Of a DNA stretch of 64,000 nucleotides, positions 25,131 through 36,715 are shown in pieces. The DNA is from Ambrosia x helenae (Eukaryota; Streptophyta; Magnoliopsida; Asterales; Asteraceae), in the NCBI GenBank assembly GCA_030844895.1, contig CM061223.1, forward strand, positions 34,071,435-34,135,434, written 5' to 3'. The notes under the pieces were generated by a model, which saw only the letters and a list, made by a program, of their open reading frames with translations, was not told the origin of the DNA and did no database searches. Every line of letters begins with the position of its first letter. The first letter of the stretch is position 1. The translations under genes were made by a program, and so were the position numbers.

Positions 25131-25866
25131 AACCAGTGGAACAACAACTGCCTTAGAAAAAGATGCACATGCAGCTAAAACCTCACAATCAAACGACAAC
25201 TCATTCAACGAAGCAGGTACCAACTACAAGTATTCTTGCATACAAAAATGAAAATATATATATATATATATATATATTAATGTGCCTAAACAATCACAGG
25301 ATCTGTTAGCGATAAACACCTCTGATGCCAAATAGCTTCTTATACACGAGGATCATGAAAATGTGAGTCCTTGCTAATGAATGTTTTCAAGTTGACTTTG
25401 TATAAAATTTTAATTGAACTCTCTTGTCTGCATAATTTTATTGATGTTATTTGTTTTGTTTCCTTGCTAACTTTTAGTGGTTGCAATGATTTGCTAAATC
25501 TGCTCATGGTGCGTGTGATATATTAAATGAAGTTGTAGACACACATATGTGTGAAGAACTTTGCACCTATCAAGTATGAAGAACTTTAAATCTATTAACC
25601 ATGAAGAACTAAAAAAACAGGTAAATTCTTTACCCATAAATGCATATGTTTAATGTTTTTAGCTTTTTTTTTAGAAAAAAATGTTGTGTTACCAAGCATG
25701 AAGAACTTTGGATCTCCGAAGAAATTAAGGAACAAGTAAAACCTTTAACCGTAAATCCATATATTTGATTTTTTTTATTTTTTTTTTGAAAAAAAATGCA
25801 TTACCAAACATGGAATTAGCTTGAAATACTTTGCTCAATACATTCTGATTTATACGATGTCGATTA
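25131..25866. other. AT-rich non-coding stretch with TA repeat
   Basis: It contains a (TA)n tract at 25253-25276 and three loose repeats of ATGAAGAACTTT near 25550-25705. No gene is seen. Confidence 0.5.
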
Positions 25867-25881
25867 AGTAGCTAACAACAA

Positions 25882-25987
25882 TTGGGGTTGGTGGCCCAAT
25901 GGTAGAAGCAAAGCTTCTAGGAACACCTAAAGGGGAGGTCATGGGTTCAAGTCCCACAAAGAGAAGAAATTTGCCGTTCAAAAAAAA
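25882..25987 (+). mobile_element. SINE (tRNA-derived) with perfect target duplication
   Basis: An A-box-like TGGCCCAATGGTAG and a B-box-like GGTCATGGGTTCAAGTCCC are about 40 bp apart, and a terminal A-run ends the body. The 15-bp direct repeat AGTAGCTAACAACAA flanks it at 25867-25881 and 25988-26002. At 106 bp it is short. A diverged relative lies at 42209-42312. Confidence 0.85.
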
Positions 25988-26865
25988 AGTAGCTAACAAC
26001 AAATTGACTTCATATCTTAGGCAGATTGAACTTCTATGGATGACATTCAAAGAGAAAAAGCAGGAAACTAAGAAGAAATGGAGGTTAGCGAAATGGCGCA
26101 AGTTCAATTTGGTCGAAATGAAGAGGAAACAAGGCGTTTGGCTACGATTAGTGAGGTTTGATTATGCTTTTAAACGTTTTTGTAATTTTAATTGTTTGTA
26201 TTGATTCGTGAGGTAACCGATACGGTTGATTCTGTTGCCTGATGAATACAAAGTGTCGGTTCGTTGGCCGAAGAGTAGGTATGTGGTGAGATTGTTAGTT
26301 TGGTAAGGTTTGTTACTGTTTGTGTTTTCTGAAAAATGTTTGATTGAAATTGTAGTTATTAAATGCGTTAGGCGCAATTAGGGCGATAGGCGTTGTTTAG
26401 AAAGTGAACAAAGCACACTTGAATGATAAAAGTAGAATGTATTATGAATTGAAAATTAGAACTCTATTCAAATACTTGAGCAAAAGTTGAATGATGCTTT
26501 CAGAAGGTGTTTTCAGGTAGGGTTGTTTGTCATTGAGATATGATAGGAAATTATGTTCAGGTTGTTTATTAAATGAAGTAAATGGTCCTGCACACACTTG
26601 GTTAGGAGGATAATTTGTGTTTTGGACGAGGTGCCATTTTCTGATATGCACATGTGCATTAAGATTGTTAATGCATATGTGCAAAAACGTAGTTTATAAT
26701 GTTAAAAAGTAATGTTAAAGCACATACTGTTATAATTAGGCCATTAACAATGATGCACGTGTGCATTTGTTTTGTTGTAATTAACAAAGTAATGTTGTTG
26801 CACATGTGCAATCAGGTTGAAATATCAGTTTTCTTATGCGTTTTTATTGATTGTAGCTAAGAGAT

Positions 26866-27450
26866 GGGGAAAACATCAAAGAAAGTAACATTTGTATTAC
26901 AATCGAGGGATAAAGGAACAAAAGGTTACCGGATGCAAGTGAAGATAATGATACGATTGTTGATAAGAAAGTTGAATCAGGTTGGCATTATTTATTTAGT
27001 CCGAATGTACTTGGTATTACCTTGTTCCATGTATTTGTTATGTTCTTTATGTATTTTTATAATCGAGATCCATTTGATATCCCAGAAGCGGAAGCTGATA
27101 ATGTCACGAATGTTTATCAAGGAGTTGAATCAGGTTGGTATTATTTTTTTAGTACATTTATAGAGAGATGCACATGTGCTTATGTGCAGTTTTTCTTGTG
27201 AAATATTAAATGTTGATTGTTTAAACACACAAATTATCCTATATGTAGATATAGATTTAAGAAGAAAGGTTCAAACGAGGTCAAATAAGCGGAAACATAT
27301 TGTGACGGTGAAAAATGACGGTTAAAACGGTGGCAGTGAAGACAAATCAAAAGAATGTTATGATAGAAGCAAATTGGCGCCCGATACAAACACGCATTAC
27401 ACCACGTCATCTTTGGTTGGGTATAAGGAAATTGTCAAACAAACAAAGAA
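26866..27450 (+). pseudogene. Ulp1-protease-associated gene fragment, copy A
   Basis: Broken exons are visible. An acidic exon includes RLPDASEDNDTIVDKKVESG. After an acceptor near 27249 comes DIDLRRKVQTRSNKRKHIVT. Further on comes WRPIQTRITPRHLWLGIRKL SNKQ in pieces. The last part matches the fuller copy at 54569-54750, which resembles the region N-terminal to the C48 (Ulp1) peptidase domain in plant transposon-borne Ulp1 genes. The peptidase domain itself is absent. Frame changes between parts mean it is dead. Confidence 0.5.
26998..27100 (+). pseudogene. Captured mitochondrial nad1 fragment, copy A
   Basis: In one frame it reads FVMFFMYFYNRDPFDIPEAE AD. It aligns with the copy at 54049-54160, which is closer to NADH dehydrogenase subunit 1. 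It is bracketed by direct repeats of about 23 bp (GTTGAATCAGGTTGG and following bases) at 26971-26994 and 27124-27146. Nine bases are missing against the other copy (AGCAGAAAC region). Confidence 0.7.
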
Positions 27451-28050
27451 GTTTGTATAACATTTTGTGTAATGTATGTTTGGTTTAACATTTTGTTATG
27501 TTGGTGAACGTGAGGTTGTGAGATAATTAGAATTTTGTATGTAGGTGGTTAACATAGTTGGTTTGTAATATGGATATTTTTTTGTTATCGTTTGATTTAT
27601 TGAGTTAATACGGTTGGTAGAGACTACATGTAGTTGTATGATAAAGACAAATTGGTATAAAAACTTTGTTATTTGAAGAATGATGCATGCATATATGTAT
27701 GCCCGAAAGTTAAACCACTAAAAAATCTAACAATATTAGCGAAATGCACATGTGCATGCAGTACGTGTTTCTTATTTTATAGGTCTTATATAGAGGTGTT
27801 TCAAGTTTATTCATGTTTGTTGTCATACACGTGTTTTATTTTCAATTTATGTTATAATATACATGACTAAACACTTGACGAGTTCGAGTGTATTTTATAT
27901 CTCACTTTGCGTTCATTTAATGACCATTGAATAGAATTTGTGACCCCTTATATATCTGTATCGCGTCCATTTTATAATCATTTAAGTATGGTAATTGACA
28001 ATTCATTCAAAAGTGTGATTTAATAGTGAAATGCACATGTGCATCAGGGA

Positions 28051-28068
28051 TGACGTCATATGACGTCA
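28051..28068. repeat. Perfect 18-bp palindrome with two TGACGTCA sites
   Basis: TGACGTCATATGACGTCA is a perfect palindrome made of two bZIP-type TGACGTCA boxes. It lies next to a TGCACATGTGCA palindrome, within copy A and about 220 bp from its right end. Confidence 0.8.
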
Positions 28069-28337
28069 CAACAGCTGTTTTTTTTCGAATTAATAATGAA
28101 AAATAATCATTTTGGTGTTTTTACTTTTTTTATTTTTTTATTTATTTAGGTTATATAATTTTTTTATTTTTTTTTAAATTTTTTGATGGGGGGTTTTTGT
28201 AGACACCCTTCATATTTACAAAAATGTCACATGTTCACACTGGTTCTTTGGTTCTCTCCCTAAATGGTGGTTCTCAAATGATCCAAATCCTATATATATA
28301 TCCTTATACATATATAGGGTAGGGATCCTAAAAAAAT

Positions 28338-28689
28338 CTTGTTATAGTGAAAACTCTGGAAACTCTGACTTCCCGAGCTTTTTAGGGTCTGAAAATTTTA
28401 GGGCATGTAATATACATGATTTTAAGCATTTTGAGCCAAAAAATCAAAAAAGCGTCGAGAACTTTTAAAAAAATAATAATAAGTTTTCGGGTAACACATC
28501 TTAAGCGAAATTAACATGTGTTAACAATGTGTTACCCGAAAACTTATTTATTTTTTTTAAAAAAAGTGTTCGGCGCTTTTTTGATTTTTTGGCTCAAAAT
28601 GCTTAAAATCATATATATTACTTACCCTAAAATTTTCATATAAAAAAAAGCTCAGGAAGTTAGAATTTCCAGAGTTCACTATAACAAGG
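28338..28689. mobile_element. Foldback element 1 in TA repeats
   Basis: The two halves are inverted copies of about 170 bp. The left half has CTTGTTATAGTGAAAACTCTGG and the GCATTTTGAGCCAAAAAATC stretch. The right half has their complements, ending CTATAACAAG. TA tracts flank it on both sides. It has no coding capacity. Confidence 0.8.
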
Positions 28690-28692
28690 GTT

Positions 28693-28696
<4 letters not shown>

Positions 28697-28774
<78 letters not shown>
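28697..28774. repeat. (TA)n microsatellite
   Basis: About 75 bp of uninterrupted TA between two foldback elements. Confidence 0.95.
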
Positions 28775-28779
<5 letters not shown>

Positions 28780-28862
28780 AGATCCTAAGAGAACCAACCC
28801 CTATTTGAGAACTGAGAAAACCATTCTGAGCCACACATTTCATATAAAGGCAAAAAAAAAAA

Positions 28863-28907
<45 letters not shown>

Positions 28908-29262
28908 TGCTTTAATCGCACATTTTTATGCAAGGAAAAAAAAAATTTTATTTTTTTTGAATTTTTTTTTCATTTATACATATGTGTATATAGCATTTTT
29001 CAACTATACATATGTGTATATTTCAGTTATACATATGTGTATATAGCATTATACATATGTGTATAATGCAATTATACACATGTGTATACTGAAAAAAAAA
29101 TACAAAAAAAATACAAAAAAAAAATTCCTTACATATAAAGCAGCGATTTTTACGAAAAAAAAAAAAAATTGCCTTAGAGAAATGTGTGGCCCAGAATGGT
29201 TCTCTAGTTCTCAATTTCGGAAAAGGTTCTCATTTGAACCAAATCCTATATATATATATAGT
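28775..29262. mobile_element. Foldback element 2 with trinucleotide repeat and palindromes in its loop
   Basis: The left arm GAGAACTGAGAAAACCATTC, then TGAGCCACACATTTC, is inverted at 29175-29215. The outer ends AGGGTAGAGATCCTAAGAGA and GAACCAAATCCTATATATA lie against TA tracts. The loop holds a (TTA)n run (28862-28906) and five near-copies of ATACATATGTGTAT (28976-29090). Confidence 0.75.
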
Positions 29263-29270
29263 GTAAGTGT

Positions 29271-29659
29271 ATGAAGAAAACCCATTTTAGAGTGTAAATT
29301 GTGGAAACTCTAACTTCCCGAGTTTTTTTTATGAAATTTTTAGGGCATGTAATATACATAATTATAAGCATTTTGAGCCAAAAAAAATCAAAAAAGCGCT
29401 GAGCAAATTTTTTTTAAAAAAAAAAAAAAACATTTTCGGGTAACACATGTTACATGAAAATAAAATGTGTAATTTTTGGGTAACATGTGTTACTCGAAAA
29501 CTTTATTTAAAAAAAAACGCTCGGCATTTTTTTGATTTTTTGGCTCAAAATGCTTAGAATTATGTGTAATTGTGTATTGCATGCCCTAAAATTTTCAGGC
29601 CCTAAAAAGCTCGGGAAGTCAGAGTTTCCACAGTTTTCACCCTAAATGTGGGTTTTCAT
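29271..29659. mobile_element. Foldback element 3, related to element 1
   Basis: Inverted arms include GAAAACCCATTTTAGAGTG and the complement ending at GGGTTTTCAT. Most of the arm is homologous to 28338-28689, including GCATTTTGAGCC and GGGTAACACATGTTAC. A TATC run follows it. Confidence 0.8.
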
Positions 29660-30030
29660 AATATCTATCTATCTATCTAGGGTAGGGATCATGCGAGAAC
29701 CAACTTTAGGGTGAGAACTTGAGAACCAATGTGAACAAGGGGCATTAAAGTAAATATGTTAAAAAAAAGAAACAGACGGGTCATAAAATTAGGCAGCTCT
29801 AATCAATTGAATTATAAAAGATCAAAACCCTAGTGTGTAACACACTGCTACATCACCTACATACGACGGTTATCGACTTTGATATATCAATCGAAAAATA
29901 CCAGTAATCGAAGATTTCGACGACTCTACAAAGAGTATGAACAGAGGTGTGTCCTTGTCCAGATCATCTTTAGCATCGTGTCCGCTTTCTCCTACAAACT
30001 CTTTCATATTGTCCTTTTCCATATCATTCT

Positions 30031-32768
30031 TGTCACACCCTCAAATTTCCACTACGGGGTTTATACCGCGAGGCGCATGACAAACCAGGATCCCATAGCC
30101 ATAAGTCACATGAACGAACTCTAAATGCCCAAACCATTTAGTTCGTTTTCAAAAACCAAGTTTAGTTAAGCTGCGGAAGCGTAAACCAAATTTAAACCTT
30201 TTTAAAAACCATGCGCAAAACAACGCGCCCAAATTAAAACCATATGAGAGAAAGGTAATAGCATAATATATAATTTATGTGTATGTCCAAGACCCCAAAT
30301 GCAGTGAAGTGTACAGTGCTTTCTAATCCTGGCACCGGAAGCTAACTACCTGCAAAAGCATGTAAATCGTGTGTCAACATAAAGCTGGTGAGTTCACAAA
30401 GTAAAGTAATTGAGTGTGTAAATGCGCTGGTTTCCAAAACACCGTAAGTAAGTAAGTTGAGTTGGTGCCCCGCACCGTGTAACCACTAGTTCATCGCATG
30501 TCAAGGGTAGCTAACCCATTCATGATAACTAACCGAATATACCGAACTGCTATGTACGTGTAGCCACATAAGTGTGCCGCATGCCTGACATCATTGTCTA
30601 TCCACAATGATAAAGTTTCGTTAAGTTATAGTTCACGCCCGCGCTCCCCGAGCCGGTGTGAGGTTTGTAAGACCTAATAGCGCTATCAACTAATAACCCG
30701 CTTGCCAACCCTGGCAACTCATTCGGTACGTGAGGACTTACAGATGATAGAAATGGTTTAGTTTATCAAGGACACAATTGTGAACTAGCAAAGTAACCGA
30801 CCCTCACAAGGATCTATGGCATCCCAACCCGGGATGTGTAAGTAGTCCCAAACCGGACTAGAAAATGTTAAGTAAAGTGTCTCATACCTGAGACGCATGC
30901 TTTTGAGAAAAAGAGTAGTGAAACTCACCTTAGGTTGCAAGTGAATAATCCAAATTCCACAAATAGTGAAGTGCTACCGACTCCCTATTACAAATGTCAC
31001 TAGGTGAGTATATGTGCATAACCAACACCATATAACTCGTTTATCCGAGACTTTTAAAAGTTCAAAACCGTGTAATGACACCTAATGACTCTACATGCTC
31101 AAGTATGTCCTACGTATCCCGTTGGTGATTATAGTGATTATTATCAGTTTAATACATCAAATACATCTCATACAAGTTTTCACAAAAGTACATGTCAATT
31201 ACATACCACATAGAACTCTAAATAGTCACCTAAAGACCCCGTACACAATCTGCGTTTTTAGGACAGGTTGTGCGCTGTGAAAAACAATTTATTTAAAATA
31301 CTTAACGAATGAATTAGAGTCCCAAATTGTTACTGAATTTTATTTGGGATTCACTTGACAATACCTATTTTTTTTTGTCTTAATTCCAAACAAAAAAATT
31401 ATAAAAATTCGTACAACACAGCTATGTCCAGAAAATTTCCTCAACAGGTCAGTTTAGTAGAAAAATTCTCAGAAATTGTGTATTCATCCAAACGAGATGA
31501 ATCCACTTGGAAAAGCTCTATTTTTCCAGTATTGACCTACTGTAAAAATTTCATAACCTAACTCCTTGTAAATCTCAAGTTATGACCATTTAAAGTTAAC
31601 CCAATTTACAAATCCGAAAATCTGATATGACCCCTAATCAATTAAAATTCCAAAAACGACTCAAACTATGTCCAAATCCGATGGTTTTGCCCATTATGAG
31701 AAGCTAAGACCTTGTACATTACAATAATGCAAAGAAATCATCAAAACAATCAATTTACCAACCCATTACAGCCCCTACAAAACGTTCAACCGAATCTGCC
31801 AGAATCTTAAACTTGCATCCCAAGTAATCTACAAACCCTAATTTTTCATGAACATCCCTAATACATGTATAACACCTATAGTACTGATTAAACACCATAT
31901 TAATCATAGCAAAACACATATGTTATCATGTGAAAACCCTAAGCATGGTTACTAATAACAATCATCATCAAATCATCATCAAATCATCAAGAACGTTCAA
32001 GAATCCCTATACATACATGTATGCGATTCTATATCCATTATTTTTAGGGTTTTTAAAGTTTTTCAATCATTATAATTCATCAAAAATCATAAGAATGTAT
32101 ACCTTGCGAAGGATTAAACTCCCTAGGGCCTTGAAATCAAACCCGAACTAGCTTGATTAGGTGAAGGATTACTTGATTGCTTGAAAAACCAAGAGGGGAT
32201 GGGGGTGGGGGTTCGCACGGCGCAAAGAAGGGACAAGGAGGTAGGGTTTTATCTTTTCCTTGCCTCCCAATTATAAGGGGGCTTTGCTTGTTCCCCAAGC
32301 AATTGGTATTAGGGCCCTTCTAGTCCATTAACTTGACCCGTTAACCATGCTCTAGCCCAATACCGGACCCAATATTATTAACCATTCTAAATTGTATAAA
32401 AACCATTGTTTTTATTATTACATAGCATATTACTCATGTTGTGCACGTAATTTGCATAATCTACGCATTACCTTTCAGTTAGGCGATCATTCACAAAACA
32501 TGTAATTCACATAAGCACGTACTTCATGTTCACCATAATTCAATTGTATATATTATTGCTATGTATGTCACATAATTCACCAACGTTTGGGATACAGGAC
32601 TCATGTGTGTGTTTAACAAGGATTTTCCTACTTATAACATATGTTAACATCATCTAACATATGTTAAACCTACTTAACTAACCCTAGTTAAGTATCTAGC
32701 CATGTATGAACATGTAAGTTAACTAGAGTTCAGTAAGAGTATTTAACCTGAAAATGCGGGGTGTCACA
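30031..32768 (-). mobile_element. Solo LTR with perfect target-site duplication
   Basis: It starts TGTCACACCCTC and ends GGGGTGTCACA on the plus strand, so TG...CA is kept. ATTCT flanks it at 30026-30030 and 32769-32773. The reverse orientation (TGTGACACCCCGC...) and a GTGAGTTCACC/TGCAGGTAG pair suggest transcription on the minus strand. No interior remains, so recombination between the two LTRs likely removed it. No gene is seen in its 2.7 kb. Confidence 0.88.
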
Positions 32769-33710
32769 ATTCTTATTATATCCAAATAGTAATTACTACT
32801 ACCATCTACTTTATCTTTCTCTTTAATTAATATTATTATTAGTTAGTGCTTATGGTTATGGTTATGCTTCTTCATGTTGCCTAGTCATTCTACTTTAATT
32901 TTTTAATAAAGTTAATTTTAGGATTTTGTTTAATTTGCCTGTTTTGACTTAAAATGTGTGTTGGCTAGATGAATGGATCATTTTCAATGTGCTTATGGTT
33001 ATGCATTTACCTGTATTTTTCTAGTGATCTAACGGACTTAAGTAAAACAATTAATTTTATATGTGTATTCGTACATATTTAGTTATATTTAAATATAGTT
33101 TATAAATTATTTGTAGATTTGCATATTTCACTGTATTTGAACCGAAAAGCATTAGCTAATATGCGATCCATATATTTGAATATCTTGTTTACCTATAGAA
33201 TTTAGAACATGACATGTTATAGATGTGAGTTTGGGTTTGTTATAGTGTTTCATATTACTGATAAAAGCAAGTTGAATTATATCTTCTTACAAGTCGCAGT
33301 TATCTCTATTCATTGCATTACGTACCGATAAAGTCATTTATATAGATGCACATGTGCATGATTTATGTGGTAATGATAAAATTAATGTTAATGCACATGT
33401 GCATTAAAAGTTAATTCTTGTTATCATTAAGGTCATTCAATCTAATGCACATGTGCATATGCTATGTGGTAGTGAAATTTTGGTTTTCTTATGTGTTGTT
33501 TATTATTTGTAATTAAAGAACGGGAAAAAAATCAAAGTAGGTAACTCTTGTGTTAAAATCGAGGGAGAAAGGGTCAAAAAATTGCCGTATGCGAATGAGC
33601 ATTATTTATTTAAGCCATTTAGAAAGTTATGCACGTGTGCATATATGTATATTTTTCATCATAACTGATAAATGTTAGTTGTTTAAGCACACGAACTATC
33701 CCATATGCAG

Positions 33711-34033
33711 GTGTAGAAAGAGAAAGAATTATACGAATGCGATCAAGTAAGTGGAAACGTAAAGGGAGTAGAGAAAAGTTTGATTGCGGATTTAGTAGCA
33801 AGAAAGAAATCCAAGAATTCCAGCTTACGAATATGAGGACAAAGATAGCAGCAACATTGTTGTTATCAGAAGCGAATGTGTACAAGATGTATGTGATAAA
33901 TTTGGCGAAGGATATGATGTTGAGGTTGACTGATGAGAAAACACGAGAGATGTTACATGAGGCATCAATGAGGTACGAAGAGTGTTGGAAGAAGATAAGA
34001 AAATGGGAAGAAGATGAAAAAGATGCAGATTAG
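33711..34033 (+). pseudogene. Coiled-coil exon in Mutator-like copy B
   Basis: After the acceptor TATGCAG at 33704-33710 the frame is open for about 107 codons: VERERIIRMRSSKWKRKGSR, then KFDCGFSSKKEIQEFQLTNM, ending KIRKWEEDEKDAD. The beginning is homologous to DIDLRRKVQTRSNKRK of copies A and C; the rest is specific to copy B. It is lysine/glutamate-rich with heptad-like character. I do not recognise a family. It may be a fragment of a captured host gene or of the element's own second protein. Confidence 0.4.
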
Positions 34034-34039
34034 CAATAG

Positions 34040-35050
34040 AAAGGGACAGTGTTGGTGGACGTGAGGTTGTGAGGTAATTAGAAGTTTATAGGTAGGTGGT
34101 CAGTAGAAACATGGTTGGTATGTAATATGGATATTGTTTGTTATCGTTTTTTTATTGTGCTGTTGCGTTTGGCAAAAACTCTGTGTAGTTGCATGATGAA
34201 AACAGTTGGGGTACAAAAAGTTTGTTATTTGAATGATGATGCATGCACATATGCATATTTTGGTTGGTATTATATGGTGGTTATTGGGTTGATAATTTTT
34301 GTTATTATTATTTTTATCGTATGTAAATTGGTACGATAAGAAATTGACATATGCACATGTGCATAATTGTAATTAATGCACATGATGGGTAATGCACATG
34401 TGCATATATTGAAGTAGTACAAAATGATTTATGTTAAAATGTAATAATGCACATGATGGGTAATGTGTGTGTGAACAATTATAAATAATGCACATGATGG
34501 GTGATGCACATGTACATATGTTGAAAGTAGATGTCAAAGAAATAATATATGTATGATTAGTATATTATTACCATTAAATGTTTAGGGGTTGTCTAGGAAA
34601 TTGACATATACACTTGCAGATTATTATAAATAATGATCATGTTGAGTAATGCACATGTGCATAGGTTGAAATATTACACGATGGTATATGTATTAATGTT
34701 TGAAATAATATACATATGAGTAATGTATTATGGTTGAAAAGGTACATGGTTTGAGATACTATACACATGAGCAATGTATTATGGATGTTAAATAATTAGG
34801 TGTTGTCAAGAATTTGACATATGCACGTGTGCATAGATATAAATAGTGCACATGTTGGGTAATACATAAGCATATAGATTGAAAATATTAAACAATGATA
34901 CATGGTAGGTATGAAGTAATGAATGTACATATGGTTGTGTTCAAACATTAATTGATAAAAATAGTAATGGGTGCAATTACGATATCAACTATGTAATGGA
35001 AAGGTTTTTCAAGCAAATAATACAAAAAATGTGTCTAAATGAATTGTAAT
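34040..35050. repeat. Palindrome-rich non-coding part of copy B
   Basis: TGCACATGTGCA or one-base variants recur at about 34243, 34353, 34392, 34505, 34652 and 34823, with interspersed ATGCACATGATGGGTAATG. No gene is visible. Confidence 0.7.
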
Positions 35051-35079
35051 TAAATTAAATGATATTCATAAAACTTTTT

Positions 35080-35724
35080 TCATCATAAAATGGATGTTTA
35101 AGAATGGCCAGGTGCATTGTGACTCCTGGATGAACGTCTAAGTGACTGTTCATGGTCGGCCATGTATAAAGGTCCTTCGGTATCAGCATCAATATCTTCA
35201 TCAGCATCAGTATCTGCATAATCATCATCATTTTCATTAACATCATCAAAACAATCGTCATCTCCATCATCAAGGGGACTGGAAGTCAAACAGCAATGGC
35301 AGCAGCACGTTTTGCTGCTCGTGCATCAAGTTTTTGCAGCTCTTACTTTTTCACAGTTGCGATTTCAAACACTATCATAGCGCACTTGAAGATTCATACG
35401 ACATACAGATACTATAAATCGGTTGTGGCGATGTTTTTTAGGGGCAGTATAGTCAAAATATTTTGAATTCTCGTTGCCCTTCTTTTGAGCATAATATGTA
35501 TCGATGTGTCGATTGTTTAACGGAAGGATTGCCCTTTTTTTGTTTTTTTTTTTGTGCCGATACGGGTGGAAAATCCAGCTTTTGTCACATATGTGTTGTA
35601 CATCATCACAACGTCCTCCCAATGTTCAAATGTATTATGTACAACAGGTGTGTATTCAGCATCAACATCGGGTATCCAGTAAGATGTGTCAGTAGGTGTA
35701 GCATAAACAGAAGTTGTAACTGTT

Positions 35725-35775
<51 letters not shown>

Positions 35776-36445
35776 TCAAGACAAAAGTGATAATTAGTGA
35801 GGTTGTATCATGTGGTGTTAAAGCTTGTTATGCTCATGTGCATTAAAAAATAGTAAAAACATTGGGTGATGCACATGTGCATATATATAGTTTTGTATAT
35901 GGTTGTAATTTTGCATTCAATTTGGTATTATTTTACATATACGTATGTGTATGTGTGCATTGTAACTGATAAAACGTTATAATACCTTTTGTTATCAGAT
36001 CGTATGAATTGCAAATGTTGGTCAACAAGTGTATGAAAATATCTATGAAAATATTTTCATTTAAAAAAAAAACAAAGACAATTACATTTTTTTTAACTAA
36101 TTTTACCCCCTTGTGACTAATTTTTTGATTAATAAATTAATTATTCTGTTGAAAATGTCATAAAGGAAAAAAAAAAGTGAAAAAACGTAATCGCTTAAAG
36201 CCACAAACATACCAATTTTTAATAAATCTCAATTTTTATAAAAAGTTTATGGAATTGAAGATCCAGATAGATGAAAAGGAAAATAAACAACCGTAACTAA
36301 CAATTGTCAACCGTCGATTCAACCACCTCCACAAACCCTAACAATCAATCAGTACCTATTTTCTAGTGCCGTCAATAGACTTAGGTACTACAATATTGTT
36401 GGTTAATAGAAGAGGAGTATCATACGAGATATATGAAGATGCCAT
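35080..36445 (-). pseudogene. FAR1-type transposase remnant, copy B
   Basis: Minus strand. The first exon at 36445-36363 (MASSYISYDTPL...) ends in IDGT at a donor-like site. The FAR1 zinc-domain start lies at about 35630-35540, reading EDVVMMYNTYVTKAGFSTRI GT, and is then frameshifted. A decayed continuation, PKKHRHNRFIVS, follows at about 35450. A short acidic tail exon at 35289-35098 ends RRSSRSHNAPGHS. The central MULE/DDE transposase domain is missing: only about 250 bp separate the FAR1 start from the tail. FAR1/FHY3 proteins and Jittery/Hop Mutator-like transposases share this N-terminal domain, which binds DNA. Confidence 0.55.
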
Positions 36446-36715
36446 AACTGGACAGTCGTTGAATGATAGCGGTGGTGTTACAGTGGGAAGGATTTGGTGG
36501 TGCGGTGATAACGCGGTGATGGTGTGGTTGTGGTGCGGTGGTGTTAGGGTTTGTGGGATGGTGCTGATGAAAAAGGTCTTAGTGAGGAAGAAGATGTTAG
36601 AGTTTTAGAGAATGTGTTAGGGTGGAAGAAGTTAGTAGTGTGGTTTTTATTTATTTGTTATCATATTTACAAAAATAGTCCATGTTCACATTGGTTCTTT
36701 AGTTCTCTCCCTAAT

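Larger units (their letters stand above)
26200..28292. mobile_element. Mutator-like element copy A (left end not found)
   Basis: The right terminus at about 28219-28292 (ATGTTCACACTGGTTCTTTG, then CTCTCCCTAAATGGTGGTTC) is nearly the same as that of copy C at 56924-56992. It is complementary to the left terminus of copy B at 29680-29745. Inside are a Ulp1-associated fragment, a captured nad1 piece and about seven copies of TGCACATGTGCA or one-base variants. No transposase is left in this copy. The left boundary is approximate. Confidence 0.6.
29680..36715. mobile_element. Mutator-like element copy B with nested solo LTR
   Basis: The left end (29680-29745) reads GGTAGGGATCATGCGAGAAC, then GAGAACCAATGTGAAC. 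The right end (36665-36715) has the complementary GTTCACATTGGTTC and CTCTCCCTAA, but the last approximately 30 bp are missing. A FAR1-type transposase N-terminus lies on the minus strand near the right end. A plus-strand coiled-coil frame lies at 33711-34033. More than ten TGCACATGTGCA palindromes or near variants occur, mostly in 33340-34880. A solo LTR is nested at 30031-32768. There is no nad1 insert. Confidence 0.65.

Noticed and set aside
25882..25987. tRNA gene
   Set aside because: A and B boxes are present but the cloverleaf does not close, and target duplications plus an A-tail show a SINE. The same applies to 40594-40828.
28338..28689. Assembly artefact (inverted duplication)
   Set aside because: Arms have diverged, and a homologous foldback with its own differences lies at 29271-29659.
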